Shown: piece by piece, positions 33,508-45,176 of the stretch
Numbering within the stretch: the first letter of the stretch is position 1
How the letters are laid out: the number at the start of each line of letters is the position of its first letter
Assembly: GCA_963805255.1 (NCBI GenBank)
Contig: CAWDTK010000011.1
Span: forward strand, 310,001 to 374,000
Source of the DNA: Bog-532 sp963805255
Lineage (GTDB): Bacteria; Actinomycetota; Actinomycetes; Streptosporangiales; Streptosporangiaceae
Reading direction: 5' to 3'
DNA length: 64,000 nt
Position numbers and translations under genes: made by a program
The notes under the pieces: model-generated
Databases searched by the model: none
What the model was told of the DNA's origin: nothing
Seen by the model: the letters and a program-made list of their open reading frames with translations, nothing else

Positions 33508-34463
33508 TCACTGGATTGCGCGCACAACCTCCCGGGCCATGGCCTGCTCGCCCAGCGTGTTCGGGTGGAAGGGGACGGCGAGCGAGGTGGGAATCAGGCC
33601 CTCCACCCACTTTGTCCCCGCATGCTGGCAGGCGTCGTGCCCGACGCTGACCGCGTAGGTGTTCACGAACGTGACGCCGTGCGCCGCGGCGGTGGCGGCC
33701 AGCATCGCGTTGAGCTGGTTTTCGATACCATGCAGGTAGGGCACGTCGCCGCGGGCGACGAGCACCTCGGGCCAGCAGCCGTTCCCGCTGGCCGGCAGGA
33801 TGTCCGGGTAACCCACGAGCAGAATCCGGGCGTGCGGCGCGCGCTGCCGGATGGCCGTCAGGACCGACGCCACCTTCGGGCCGGTCTGGGCCACCGCCCG
33901 GGTCAGCTGGTCGGTGCCACCGTTGGTGTAGTGCCTCTGGCAGGGGTCGCCGAACGGATCGGTCAGGCTCAGCGCCGCACAGGTCTCGGCAATGTGGCTG
34001 ACGCCGATGTCGTCGCCGCCGACCTGCACCGTGACCAGCGCGTCGGCGGCGGAGACGGCGTTCAGCTGCGGCGGGGTGGTGGCCCCCTGGGCCCGGTTCA
34101 TATCGGCCGTCGACGCGCCGAAGCAGCTGACGTTGACAAAGGACGAGGGGCGAAGGGCCGCCGCGACCAGAGCCGGGTAGTCCTGGGCCGAGCGCAGGCA
34201 TCCCGCACCGGAGCCGCCCTGCTCGTGTGCGAGCGGCGCCGCGGTGTACGAATCCCCGAGCGCCACGTAGGTGCCGCTCAGTTTCCCGGCTGGCGGGCTC
34301 GCCGCCTGCCCCTGGCCGCCCGTCCTGGGGGGACGGCCCCGCCCCCGGCTTTCCCGCGCCGCCGGAAGTGCACGCGGCCAGCAGGAGCGCCCAGCAGGAC
34401 GCACCCGGCAAGCAGGACGCTCACCGGCCTCCGGCGAGACGCGAGGTGCGGGATGTCGGCCAT
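33508..34463 (-). pseudogene. SGNH/GDSL hydrolase lipoprotein, two frameshifts in the N-terminal region
   Basis: The catalytic part is intact: block I YVALGDSYTAAPLAHEQGG, the Gly/oxyanion segments VSCFGAST and VTVQVGGDDIGVSH, and block V FHPNTLGEQAMAREVV, as in secreted SGNH esterases/lipases. Disulfide-type Cys residues suggest export. The signal is split over three frames: MADIPHLASRRRPVSVLLAG from 34463, then LLLAACTSGGAG (a lipobox) in a second frame, then the mature protein in a third. Correcting two single-base indels would give a lipoprotein. The open frame as it stands could start only near 34404 and would lack a signal peptide. It lies 25 bp after the MFS stop. Confidence 0.75.
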
Positions 34464-34488
34464 CAGATCTCCGCGGGCCCGGGCCGCC

Positions 34489-36138
34489 TCAGTGGGGGGC
34501 GAAGTCCTTGCTGCGGATGGCGGCCAGCGACACCACGCCCGAGGCCAGGGCGATGACCGCCGCGACCAGCAGGATCTGGTTGAGCCCGGTGGTGAACGCG
34601 GTCCGGGTGATCGTCCCGACGGCCTGCCGCGCCTGGGCGGGAAGCGTCCCGATCACCTTGCCGATCTCCCCGGACTGAACGGCCGTGGCTATCTGCGGTC
34701 CCTTGCTGGACAGCCCGGGCACCGACGCCACCCGGGACCGCACCACACTGCTGACCTGGCTGGAGAACAGCGTCCCGAGCAGGGCGATCCCGGTCGCGAT
34801 GCCCACCTGGCGGAAGGTGGAGTTGATGCCCGACGCCATCCCGGCCCGCTGCGGGGCCACCACGCCGACGGCGGTGGAGGCGAGGGGCGGATTCACCAGG
34901 CCGATGCCCAGGCCGGCCACGATCATGCCCGGGATGAGGTGAGTCCAGCCCGAGCCGACGTTGAGCCCGCGCATGAGCAGCAGCCCCACGCCGATCAGGA
35001 TCAGGCCGGGCCCGATCAGCAGCCGGACCGGGACCTTCGAGGACAGCCGGCCCGCCAGGGTCGCGGTCACCAGGATCGCGCCGGACAGCACCATCACCCG
35101 AACACCGGTCCCCAGGGCCGAAAAGCCCAGGATGTCCTGGAAGTACAGCACGAGGTAGAGCAGCACGGAGAAGATCGACGCACTGACCCCGAACGCCGCG
35201 ACCGAGCCGCCGGTGAACGTCGGGAGCCTGAACAGGCTGAGGTCGAACATTGGGTGCGCCACGCGCAGTTCGGTCACGACGAAGGCGACGAGCAGGACCG
35301 CCGCCACCACGAAGCAGCCGAGCACGAGATTGTCGGTGAACGAGCGCTGGTTCGACTCGATCAGCCCGTAGACCAGGCTCGCCAGCGCCACCGTGAACAG
35401 CCCGAAGCCGAGCCAGTCCGGCCGGCTGGCCTGCGGCGCGCGCGACTCGGACACCCTCAGCACCGCGATGACGACGGCCGCGATGCCGAGCGGGACGTTC
35501 ACGAAGAAGATCCAGCGCCAGGAGATGCCCGTGGTCAGCAGGCCGCCCGCCAGCGGGCCGATCGCGACGGCCAGGCCGGTCACCCCGCCCCAGATGCCGA
35601 ACGCGACGCCGCGTTCCCTGCCGCGGAACGCGTCGGCGAGCAGGGCCAGCGAGACCGCGAACATGATCGCCCCGCCGACGCCCTGCAGGGCCCGCGACAG
35701 TTGCAGCATCAGCGTGCTGGTGGCGAAGCCGCACAGGGCCGACGCCGCGGTGAAGACGACCAGGCCGACCAGGTACATCAGGCGGCGGCCGTACATGTCC
35801 GCCAGACTGCCCGCGGTGAGCAGGAACGCGGCCAGGGTCAGCGCGTAGGCGTCGACGACCCACTGCAGGTCGGAGAAGCTGGAGTGCAGGGCCCGCTGGA
35901 TGTCCGGCAGGGCGACGTTCACGATCGTGATGTCCAGCAGCAGCATGAACGTACCGAGGCAGACCGCGATGAGCGTCCACCACTTGTTGCCGCGCTGGGT
36001 GTTCTCGCGCTGGGCCTGATGCCCGTCGTCGCGAGCGTGCACGCGCGCAGCGCCCTCGCGCTGGCTATCATGCCCATCGCTGGCGTGGTGATGCGGGCGC
36101 TCACCGAGGCCGGACACGTGTTCGTGGGCTTCGGTCAC
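34489..36138 (-). CDS. DHA2-family (EmrB/QacA) 14-helix MFS drug exporter
   Basis: Proton-coupled exporter of 549 residues. Helix 1 has WWTLIAVCLGTFMLLLDITI followed by VNVALPDIQRAL (the DHA2 hallmark), motif A is GSLADMYGRRLMYLVG, motif C-like GVTGLAVAIGPLAGGLL, then WRWIFFVNVPLGI. The N-terminal 45 residues are His/Arg/Gln-rich. GTG start 36138. The SGNH hydrolase gene follows 25 bp later, so an operon is likely. Substrates cannot be predicted. Confidence 0.92.
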   Translation of the reverse strand: MTEAHEHVSGLGERPHHHASDGHDSQREGAARVHARDDGHQAQRENTQRGNKWWTLIAVCLGTFMLLLDITIVNVALPDIQRALHSSFSDLQWVVDAYALTLAAFLLTAGSLADMYGRRLMYLVGLVVFTAASALCGFATSTLMLQLSRALQGVGGAIMFAVSLALLADAFRGRERGVAFGIWGGVTGLAVAIGPLAGGLLTTGISWRWIFFVNVPLGIAAVVIAVLRVSESRAPQASRPDWLGFGLFTVALASLVYGLIESNQRSFTDNLVLGCFVVAAVLLVAFVVTELRVAHPMFDLSLFRLPTFTGGSVAAFGVSASIFSVLLYLVLYFQDILGFSALGTGVRVMVLSGAILVTATLAGRLSSKVPVRLLIGPGLILIGVGLLLMRGLNVGSGWTHLIPGMIVAGLGIGLVNPPLASTAVGVVAPQRAGMASGINSTFRQVGIATGIALLGTLFSSQVSSVVRSRVASVPGLSSKGPQIATAVQSGEIGKVIGTLPAQARQAVGTITRTAFTTGLNQILLVAAVIALASGVVSLAAIRSKDFAPH

Positions 36139-36293
36139 GACGGCTCCGTGGCGTAGTGGGACAGAGATCTACGCAGGCGGGTTGCCTGCTATCCGGTCTT
36201 GACAGCCTCCCATGGGCGTCCGCGCACGCGGTAGTGACCCCCGGCCTGCGGCGTATGTAACAACCGGTCACCGAGATGCCAGTCCAGCAATGA

Positions 36294-37847
36294 TCAACCC
36301 GATGGCGCGTGACAATCCGCGGGAGTCGCGCTGACGGGATCGCTCTCTGGCCAGCAGGCGGTGAACAGGGCCTCCCGGCCGTGCAGCTTGACCCGCTCGC
36401 CGCGCTCCAGCGAGCGGGCCAGCTCCGCCTCGGCCGTCTCCACGCGCAGCCATTCCGCGTAGCTCACCGGGCGTATCCCCCGGCGGGCCAGCGTCTCCTC
36501 CAGCGCCTTGACACGGGACCCGGCCGGCGCTGGCGTCCCGTCCGGATACCGGAGAACGCCGGGCCGGGGCAGCGCCGCGTCGTCCGCGGCGGAGCCACCG
36601 GCCAGGTCGGCGAGCAGGCTGCGGACGGTCTCGGCCGCGTCGGACTTGTTGGTGCCGATGACCCCGGTGGGGCCGCGCTTGAGCCAGCCGGCCACGTACT
36701 CGCCGGGTAGCGGGGCGCCATCGGGGCCGAGAACGCGCCCGGCGGTGTTCGGCACCACGGCGGCGCGTTCGTCGAACGGAACGCCGTCGAGCGGGACACT
36801 CTGGTACCCGACCGAGCGCAGCACCATCTGGGCGTCGAGGGTTTCCAGCTCCCCGGTGCCCTGGAACGCGCCGTTTTCATCCAGGCGGGTCCGCTCAAGG
36901 ATGAGCCCGGTAGCCTGTCCGTCCCCGGTGATCTCGACCGGCCGCAGCCAGAACCGGATGGTGAGCGTCCGTGCGTGCCCGTCCTCCGAGGCGTTCGGCT
37001 GCCCGTCTGCTGGGGCCGGTGTGTCGTCTGGGGCGGAAGCGTTGCCCGCTGCCCATTTCCTGATCACGACCATGTTGCCGCGGACCCGCCGGTCGGATTC
37101 GGCGAGCCCCGTCCCGTCGCCGGCGTCGTCGAATGCGTCCAGGTCCGCCTCCGGGTCCGGGACGATCACCTCGACGCCCGGCAGCTCACCCAGCTCGCGC
37201 AGCTCCTTGGTGGTGAATTTGGCGTGCGCGGGACCGCGCCGGCCGATCATGTGCACCTCACGGACCTTGCTGGCCTGCAGGGTCTCCAGGACCGCCTGCG
37301 GCACGTCCGTGCTGTACAGCTCGGCCGGGTCCCGGGCCAGGATCCGGGCCACGTCCACCGCGACGTTGCCGACGCCGATGACCGCGACCGACTCGGCGTC
37401 GAGGGTGAAGGAGGACGCGGCGACGTCCGGGTGCCCGCAGTACCAGTTGACGAAGTCGGTGGCCGCGTAGCTGCCCGGCAGGTCCTCCCCCGGGATGCCA
37501 AGCCGGCGGTCACGCATCGCGCCGGTCGCGTAGACGACCGCGTCGTAGGCCGACAGCAGGTCTTCGCGCGTCACGTCCTCGCCCAGATGCACGCCGCCGA
37601 GAAACCGGACATCGGGGCTTTCCAGCACCTTGCGCAGGTACTCGGCGATCGACTTGATCGACTTGTGGTCGGGGGCCACGCCGTACCGGACCAGCCCGTA
37701 AGGGGTGGGCAGCCGGTCCAGGACGTCGACCCGCACCCGGACCGGCCCAGCGTGGTCCGGCAGCGCGGCGGCATGCTTGACCAGCGCCTCGGCCGTGTAG
37801 AGCCCGGCCGGGCCGGAACCGACGACCGCGACCTCGAGCACCTTCAT
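36294..37847 (-). CDS. fprA: Ferredoxin-NADP reductase FprA
   Basis: FAD enzyme moving electrons between NADP(H) and ferredoxin, adrenodoxin-reductase type. N-terminal VLEVAVVGSGPAGLYTAEAL, then LPTPYGLVRYGVAPDHKSIK, AVVYATGAMRDRRLGIPGED, the NADP motif VAVIGVGNVAVDVARILARD, MIGRRGPAHAKFTTKELREL and the C-terminal YVAGWLKRGPTGVIGTNKSD. About 517 residues, including an inserted Ala/Asp/Pro-rich loop near 275-295 and an extra C-terminal segment. ATG 37847 and GTG 37856 are both possible starts. It could supply general ferredoxins; the P450 at the left end has its own reductase. Confidence 0.93.
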   Translation of the reverse strand: MKVLEVAVVGSGPAGLYTAEALVKHAAALPDHAGPVRVRVDVLDRLPTPYGLVRYGVAPDHKSIKSIAEYLRKVLESPDVRFLGGVHLGEDVTREDLLSAYDAVVYATGAMRDRRLGIPGEDLPGSYAATDFVNWYCGHPDVAASSFTLDAESVAVIGVGNVAVDVARILARDPAELYSTDVPQAVLETLQASKVREVHMIGRRGPAHAKFTTKELRELGELPGVEVIVPDPEADLDAFDDAGDGTGLAESDRRVRGNMVVIRKWAAGNASAPDDTPAPADGQPNASEDGHARTLTIRFWLRPVEITGDGQATGLILERTRLDENGAFQGTGELETLDAQMVLRSVGYQSVPLDGVPFDERAAVVPNTAGRVLGPDGAPLPGEYVAGWLKRGPTGVIGTNKSDAAETVRSLLADLAGGSAADDAALPRPGVLRYPDGTPAPAGSRVKALEETLARRGIRPVSYAEWLRVETAEAELARSLERGERVKLHGREALFTACWPESDPVSATPADCHAPSG

Positions 37848-37879
37848 GCCTTCCACTCTAGGCGTTCTGCCGGCCCCTC

Positions 37880-39844
37880 CTACTGGCCCTCGGGTTGCTC
37901 GCTGACCGGGTCACCTCCCGCCGTGGCCCGTTCGGCTGAAGGATCCGTAGCGGCGACGTCGGCGTTCGCTCGGCGCGCCACCGCCTCGGTGATCTGCCGG
38001 GCCAGATGCTGCGGCGTCAGGCCGGCCCCGGCGAGAACCTCGCTGCGGTCGCCGTGCGTGAGGAACCGCTGCGGCAGCCCGAAGGTCTTGACCGGCACGT
38101 CGACGTCCCGGTCGCGCAGCAGCCGCGACACCGCATCGCCGAAGCCGCCGACGCGGCCGTTGTCCTCGACCACGGCTACCAGCCGGTGCCGGCGGGCCGC
38201 CTCGACCACGGCCTCGTCGACCGGCTTGACCCAGCGGGGGTCGGCCACTGTCACGCCGATGCCATGGTCCGCGAGCCGTTCCGCGACCGTCAGGCACATC
38301 AGCGCCATCGGGCCGGCGCCGAGCAGCAGGACGTCCGGAGCCGCGTCCGGGCCCGGCTCGCGGAGCACGTCCATGCCGCCGAGCTTGGCGATGGCCTCGA
38401 CCTCGCCGCCGACCGTGCCCTTGGGGAACCGCACCACCGTCGGGCCGTCGGCGATGGCGACCGCCTCGTTGAGGAGTTCGGCCACGCGGGCCGCGTCGCG
38501 GGGGGCGGCGATCTTCAGGCCGGGCACGATCTGCAGGATCGATCCGTCCCACATCCCGTTGTGGCTGGCGCCGTCCGGCCCGGTGACCCCGGCCCGGTCC
38601 AGCACCATCGTCACCGGCAGCCTGTGCAGCGCCACGTCCATCAGCACCTGGTCAAACGCACGGTTCAGGAACGTCGCGTAGATTGCCACCACCGGGTGCA
38701 GGCCGCCCATGGCCAGCCCCGCGGCGCTGGTCACGGCATGCTGCTCCGCGATGCCCACGTCGTACACGCGGTCCGGGAACGCGTGGGCGAAGGGGCCGAG
38801 ACCGGTCGGGTGCAGCATCGCCGCCGTGATCGCCACGACGTCGGGCCGCCGCTGGCCGATGGCGACCAGTTCGGCGCCGAAGACCTGGGACCAGGTCTGC
38901 TTGGCCGCGCCGGGCACGGCGCCGGGGCGGGGCGCGCCGGGGACCTGGTGCAGGCAGTCGTCCTCGTTCTCTTCGGCCGGGCCGTACCCGAACCCCTTCT
39001 GCGTGATCACGTGCACCAGCACCGGGCCGCCGAACTCCCTGGCACGGCGCAGGGCCTGCTCGACCATGGCCTCGTCGTGGCCGTCGATCGGGCCGAGGTA
39101 CTTCAGGCCGAGGTCCTCGAACAGCACCTGGGGCTGCAGGACGTCCTTGAGGCCCTTCTTGATACCGTGCAGCGTCCCGTACACCGGCGGCCCGACCACC
39201 GGGGTGCGGGACAGCGTGGTCTTGATGTAGTCGAGGACGTTCTCGTACCGCTGGCTGATGCGGACCGACGCCAGGTGGTTGGCCAGCCCGCCGATCGTCG
39301 GCTGATAGGACCGGCCATTGTCGTTGACCACAATGACCAGCCGGGAATCGGTGGCCACGGAGATGTTGTTCAGCGCCTCCCAGGCCATCCCGCCGGTCAG
39401 CGCGCCGTCCCCGATGATCGCGACGACCGCGCGGTCCGTCTCGCCGCGCAGCGTGTACGCCTTGGCCAGCCCGTCGGCGTAGGACAGGCTCGTCGACGCG
39501 TGCGAGTTCTCCACGACGTCGTGCTCGGACTCGGCGCGGCTCGGGTACCCGGACATGCCGCCCCGCTGCCGCAGCGTCCCGAACTCGGCCTGGCGCCCGG
39601 TGAGGAGCTTGTGCACGTAGGCCTGGTGGCCGGTATCGAAGACGATGCGGTCCTTCGGCGAGCTGAAGACCCGGTGCAGCGCGATCGTCAGCTCGACCAC
39701 ACCGAGGTTCGGGCCCAGATGGCCACTGGTGCGGATGACGGTCTCGATGAGGGCGCCACGAATCTCACCCGCCAGGACGGCCAGCTGGTCCTGGCTGAGG
39801 CCCTTCAGCTCTTCCGGGCCTCCGATGGAATCCAACAGGGTCAC
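37880..39844 (-). CDS. dxs: 1-deoxy-D-xylulose-5-phosphate synthase
   Basis: First enzyme of the non-mevalonate isoprenoid pathway; condenses pyruvate and glyceraldehyde-3-phosphate using thiamine diphosphate. Seen are SGHLGPNLGVVELTIALHRV, VFDTGHQAYVHKLLTGR, GHQ-containing sugar-phosphate segments, the ThDP motif AIIGDGALTGGMAWEALNN, AVTSAAGLAMGGLHPVVAIY and LDRAGVTGPDGASHNGMWD. GTG 39844 is selected because GAGGAG lies at proper distance and homology starts with VTLLDSIGGPEELK. 654 residues, normal. Confidence 0.95.
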   Translation of the reverse strand: MTLLDSIGGPEELKGLSQDQLAVLAGEIRGALIETVIRTSGHLGPNLGVVELTIALHRVFSSPKDRIVFDTGHQAYVHKLLTGRQAEFGTLRQRGGMSGYPSRAESEHDVVENSHASTSLSYADGLAKAYTLRGETDRAVVAIIGDGALTGGMAWEALNNISVATDSRLVIVVNDNGRSYQPTIGGLANHLASVRISQRYENVLDYIKTTLSRTPVVGPPVYGTLHGIKKGLKDVLQPQVLFEDLGLKYLGPIDGHDEAMVEQALRRAREFGGPVLVHVITQKGFGYGPAEENEDDCLHQVPGAPRPGAVPGAAKQTWSQVFGAELVAIGQRRPDVVAITAAMLHPTGLGPFAHAFPDRVYDVGIAEQHAVTSAAGLAMGGLHPVVAIYATFLNRAFDQVLMDVALHRLPVTMVLDRAGVTGPDGASHNGMWDGSILQIVPGLKIAAPRDAARVAELLNEAVAIADGPTVVRFPKGTVGGEVEAIAKLGGMDVLREPGPDAAPDVLLLGAGPMALMCLTVAERLADHGIGVTVADPRWVKPVDEAVVEAARRHRLVAVVEDNGRVGGFGDAVSRLLRDRDVDVPVKTFGLPQRFLTHGDRSEVLAGAGLTPQHLARQITEAVARRANADVAATDPSAERATAGGDPVSEQPEGQ

Positions 39845-39936
39845 GTTGGTGCACTCCTCGTGTTCCGGGGCCGGCTTGGGACGGCAATTCCCAGAGTCTA
39901 TTTGCGGCGCTGTCCGGGACACACGCGACTCCCGCG

Positions 39937-41337
39937 CTAAGACTGACGTGTGCGTCGCCTAATGCTGGCCGGCACTGGCCTGGCGCAGCTAAAATTCCAT
40001 AACTTTGAGTAGTTATCGGCGGGCGCGCTGTCGGCTTCCGGCCGCCCGGCGGTCCTGCCGCCCGACGGTGCGGCCGGCCAGGCCCCGGCGGGCAGTATCT
40101 CCGGGCGGCCGGCGAACAGGCCGACCGCCATCTCGACGCCGCAGATCAGCAGCAGAACCGTGACCGGGACCGTCCAGCCGCCGGTGGCCGCGCGCAGGAA
40201 GCCTACCGCCAGCGGGCCGGCCGCCGCGACCAGGTAACCGACGGACTGCGCCAGCGAGGACAGCGACGCCGCCGTGGCCGGGTCGGGAGCCCGCGCCATG
40301 GTGAAGTAGATCGCCAGGCCGAGCGCCGCGCCCTGGGCCGCGCCGAGCACCAGCATCCAGACGGCCGCCGACCCGAGGGGTGCCCACAGCGAGCCCGCGA
40401 GTCCGCCCGCGGTGACCACGACGACCGGGACGACCAGGACACGCTGGCCGGTCATGCGCTGCGCCAGCACCGGGGTGCTCAGCGAGGTGAGGAGGTTACC
40501 GAGGCCCAGTACGGCCAGCAGGGTCCCGGCCGCCGCCGCGCTCTCGCCCCGGTCCCGGAACAGTTCCGGCAGCCAGGACACGCCCGCGTAGTAGACCAGG
40601 CTCTGCAGGCCCATGAACGCGGTGACCTGCCACGCCAGCGCGTGCCGGTGCACGCCGGCCCGGTGCCTGGCGGCTGGTTCGGCCGGGCGGGCGGCTGGTT
40701 CGGCCGGGCGGGCCCGGCGGTAGCGGAGCTGGGTGATCCACATCAGGGTCGCGGCGACGGCGGGCAGGCCCCACAGCCCGAGGGTCACGCGCACCGACCT
40801 GCCGGTCGCGTCGTACAGCGGGACACTGACCAGGGACGCGATCACCGCCCCGGCGGACAGGCTGGTGAGGTAGACGCCGATGAACAGCCCGGCCCGGGCC
40901 GTCGCCCGCCGCTTGATCATGCTGGACAGCAGGACGTTCATGACGGCGATCGCACCGCAGGCCACGATAGTGCCGGGGAACAGCATCAAGGCCGGCAGCG
41001 CCCCGCGCAGCAGCAGGCCGGCGGACAGCAGGACGAGCGCGCCGAACAGCGCGCGCTCCTCGCCCAGCCGCAGGCTCAGCCACGCGGCCAGGCCGGAGAC
41101 CGCGCCGAAGCACAGCACCGGCGTCGCGGCCAGCACCGTCACCGTCGCCGGGGACAGCCGCAGCCTCGCCGCAAGCTCGGGGAAGACCGGGGGCAGGCTG
41201 GTGATGGCGGCGCGCAGATTGAACGCGAGCGCGGTGATCGATACGACGAGCAGAGCCGCTTCCAGCGGCCGCCGGGCGGGCGCACCCGCTGCCAGCGACC
41301 GTCGGCCCGGCTCGCCTGCCGCCGGGATTTTTGCCAT
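39937..41337 (-). CDS. CynX/NimT-family MFS transporter
   Basis: A 12-helix transporter of 466 residues similar to cyanate/2-nitroimidazole transporters. Typical are the N-terminal ALAFNLRAAITSLPPVFPEL, ATPVLCFGAVSGLAAWLSLR and LGEERALFGALVLLSAGLLL, and AQSVGYLVAAAGPLAVGFLR near the end. The central loop contains a 21-bp in-frame duplication (RPAEPAA twice). ATG 41337 sits after AT-rich DNA with GTTTTAGTTTTTG, unusual for the region. The substrate is unknown. Confidence 0.88.
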   Translation of the reverse strand: MAKIPAAGEPGRRSLAAGAPARRPLEAALLVVSITALAFNLRAAITSLPPVFPELAARLRLSPATVTVLAATPVLCFGAVSGLAAWLSLRLGEERALFGALVLLSAGLLLRGALPALMLFPGTIVACGAIAVMNVLLSSMIKRRATARAGLFIGVYLTSLSAGAVIASLVSVPLYDATGRSVRVTLGLWGLPAVAATLMWITQLRYRRARPAEPAARPAEPAARHRAGVHRHALAWQVTAFMGLQSLVYYAGVSWLPELFRDRGESAAAAGTLLAVLGLGNLLTSLSTPVLAQRMTGQRVLVVPVVVVTAGGLAGSLWAPLGSAAVWMLVLGAAQGAALGLAIYFTMARAPDPATAASLSSLAQSVGYLVAAAGPLAVGFLRAATGGWTVPVTVLLLICGVEMAVGLFAGRPEILPAGAWPAAPSGGRTAGRPEADSAPADNYSKLWNFSCARPVPASIRRRTRQS

Positions 41338-41369
41338 CAAAAACTAAAACTATCGTCCGCACGGCAGCC

Positions 41370-41444
41370 TCAGGGCAGCAGGAGCAGCTTGCCGGTGATG
41401 CGGCGGCCCGCCAGGTCTTCCTCCGCCTTCGCGGCCGGGGACTC
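41370..41444 (-). pseudogene. 3' tail of a quinone oxidoreductase / zinc-type alcohol dehydrogenase
   Basis: The minus strand encodes ESPAAKAEEDLAGRRITGKL followed by LLLP and a TGA, the typical ending of NADPH:quinone oxidoreductases (AAEAHRRLEaRrttGKLLL-like). Nothing upstream in frame continues the protein. It is a 25-codon relic between acnA and the MFS gene. Confidence 0.55.
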
Positions 41445-41489
41445 ACATGCCTAAAGACCTGCACCCGTGATCGTGCCGGGGGCCGGGGC

Positions 41490-44218
<2,729 letters not shown>

Positions 44219-44315
44219 CGTCGTGAGCCTCCTTGCCCCTGGCCGGAGGGCCGCCATGTAGCGTCCGGCGCCTGCCCCAGCCGCGTCTCCACCTGTTCCC
44301 GCTGCGTCCCAACCT

Positions 44316-44345
44316 ACAGTATCTCGATATCAAGCTATCTAGCAA
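44316..44345 (-). promoter_or_regulatory. acnA promoter with palindromic operator
   Basis: On the minus strand TTGCTA (44345-44340) and TACTGT (44321-44316) form a -35/-10 pair with an 18-base spacer. The spacer is occupied by the near-palindrome TAGCTTGATATCGAGATA (44337-44320), a plausible repressor site. The acnA ATG lies about 100 bp downstream. Confidence 0.5.
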
Positions 44346-44471
44346 GGTCCCGTATTACCGACGAGTAGACAACATGCGCGGAGATTCAACATGCCGAACG
44401 GACGTAGCGGGAGCCGTGTTAGCCCGGGGGATGACCCAGTGTGCCGGTCAAACTTGCCCGGGTCACCCTTG

Positions 44472-44561
44472 GTCGTGGACGTCGGGCGGCTGGCCGAGCT
44501 CGTGACTGACGCGTGGCGCATGCGAGGCCCGGAAGCTCTCGCGGCCGAGTTCGACGTGTCC
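44472..44561 (+). pseudogene. Possible C-terminal scrap of a MmcQ/YjbR-type protein
   Basis: The plus strand encodes VDVGRLAELVTDAWRMRGPE followed by ALAAEFD, similar to the final helix of MmcQ/YjbR DNA-binding proteins. No upstream part is present. The identification is weak and based on a short stretch. Confidence 0.25.
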
Positions 44562-44671
44562 AGCACCGCAAGCGGTTCGGCTTACGAGACTGCCACGGAG
44601 CTCGTAGCGGGCGCTGCCGGAGCAGAATACGACTGGCGGACCAGTCGAATTCAATGGCGGAAGGTGACGTC

Positions 44672-45085
44672 ATGGACGTGCAGTTCATCACCAGCGTCGC
44701 AGTGATCACCCCTGACCCGAGCGTCAGCCGGGGGTTGTACGTGGACGCGCTCGGCTTGCCGCTGACCGCGGAAGGTGACGGCTACCTGCACAGCGAAGAC
44801 ATCGACGGTTGCAAGTCCTTCGGGATCTGGCCGCTGTCTCAGGCTGCGCGGGCGTGCTTCGGCACGCCTGACTGGCCAGTGGAGCGACCGGTGCCGCAGG
44901 CGAGCGTCGAGTTCGAGGTCGCGGACGCTGACACCGTCCAGGTCGCTGCGAACGAGTTGAAGGACAAGGGCTTCACGCTGCTGCACGACGCACGTACCGA
45001 GCCGTGGGGACAGACCGTCGCTCGACTGCAGTCAAGCGAGGGTGCGATCATCGGCCTCTCGTACGCGCCCGCGATGCATCCGTAG
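44672..45085 (+). CDS. VOC-family protein
   Basis: Single VOC domain of 137 residues: MDVQFITSVAVITPDPSVSR, then LYVDALGLPLTAEGDGYLHS, VEFEVADADTVQVAANELKD and the C-terminal RLQSSEGAIIGLSYAPAMHP. The metal-ligand pattern is incomplete (no clear C-terminal Glu), so it may bind a ligand rather than catalyse. AAGGTGAC lies 6 bases before ATG 44672; an in-frame ATG at 44654 is the alternative. Confidence 0.8.
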   Translation: MDVQFITSVAVITPDPSVSRGLYVDALGLPLTAEGDGYLHSEDIDGCKSFGIWPLSQAARACFGTPDWPVERPVPQASVEFEVADADTVQVAANELKDKGFTLLHDARTEPWGQTVARLQSSEGAIIGLSYAPAMHP

Positions 45086-45176
45086 CGAGAAGGAACATGC
45101 GCCCGAAAGCCGATCCCTCGGTGCAACAACCGCGTCGCGCTTGCAAGGCGCCCTTCGTGCTTGACGAGCCGCGGCC

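Noticed and set aside
33565..36156. 863-residue plus-strand frame opposite the SGNH hydrolase and MFS exporter
   Set aside because: Composition is typical of an antisense shadow (His/Gln/Arg/Asp-rich) and both genes beneath it are clear.
38006..39940. 644-residue open frame antisense to dxs
   Set aside because: Same reason: shadow frame of a conserved gene, no motifs.
44391..44705. Complete 104-codon plus-strand gene before the VOC protein
   Set aside because: Only the middle 30 residues resemble a known protein end; the remainder runs out of frame into the VOC gene, so I list only a low-confidence scrap.
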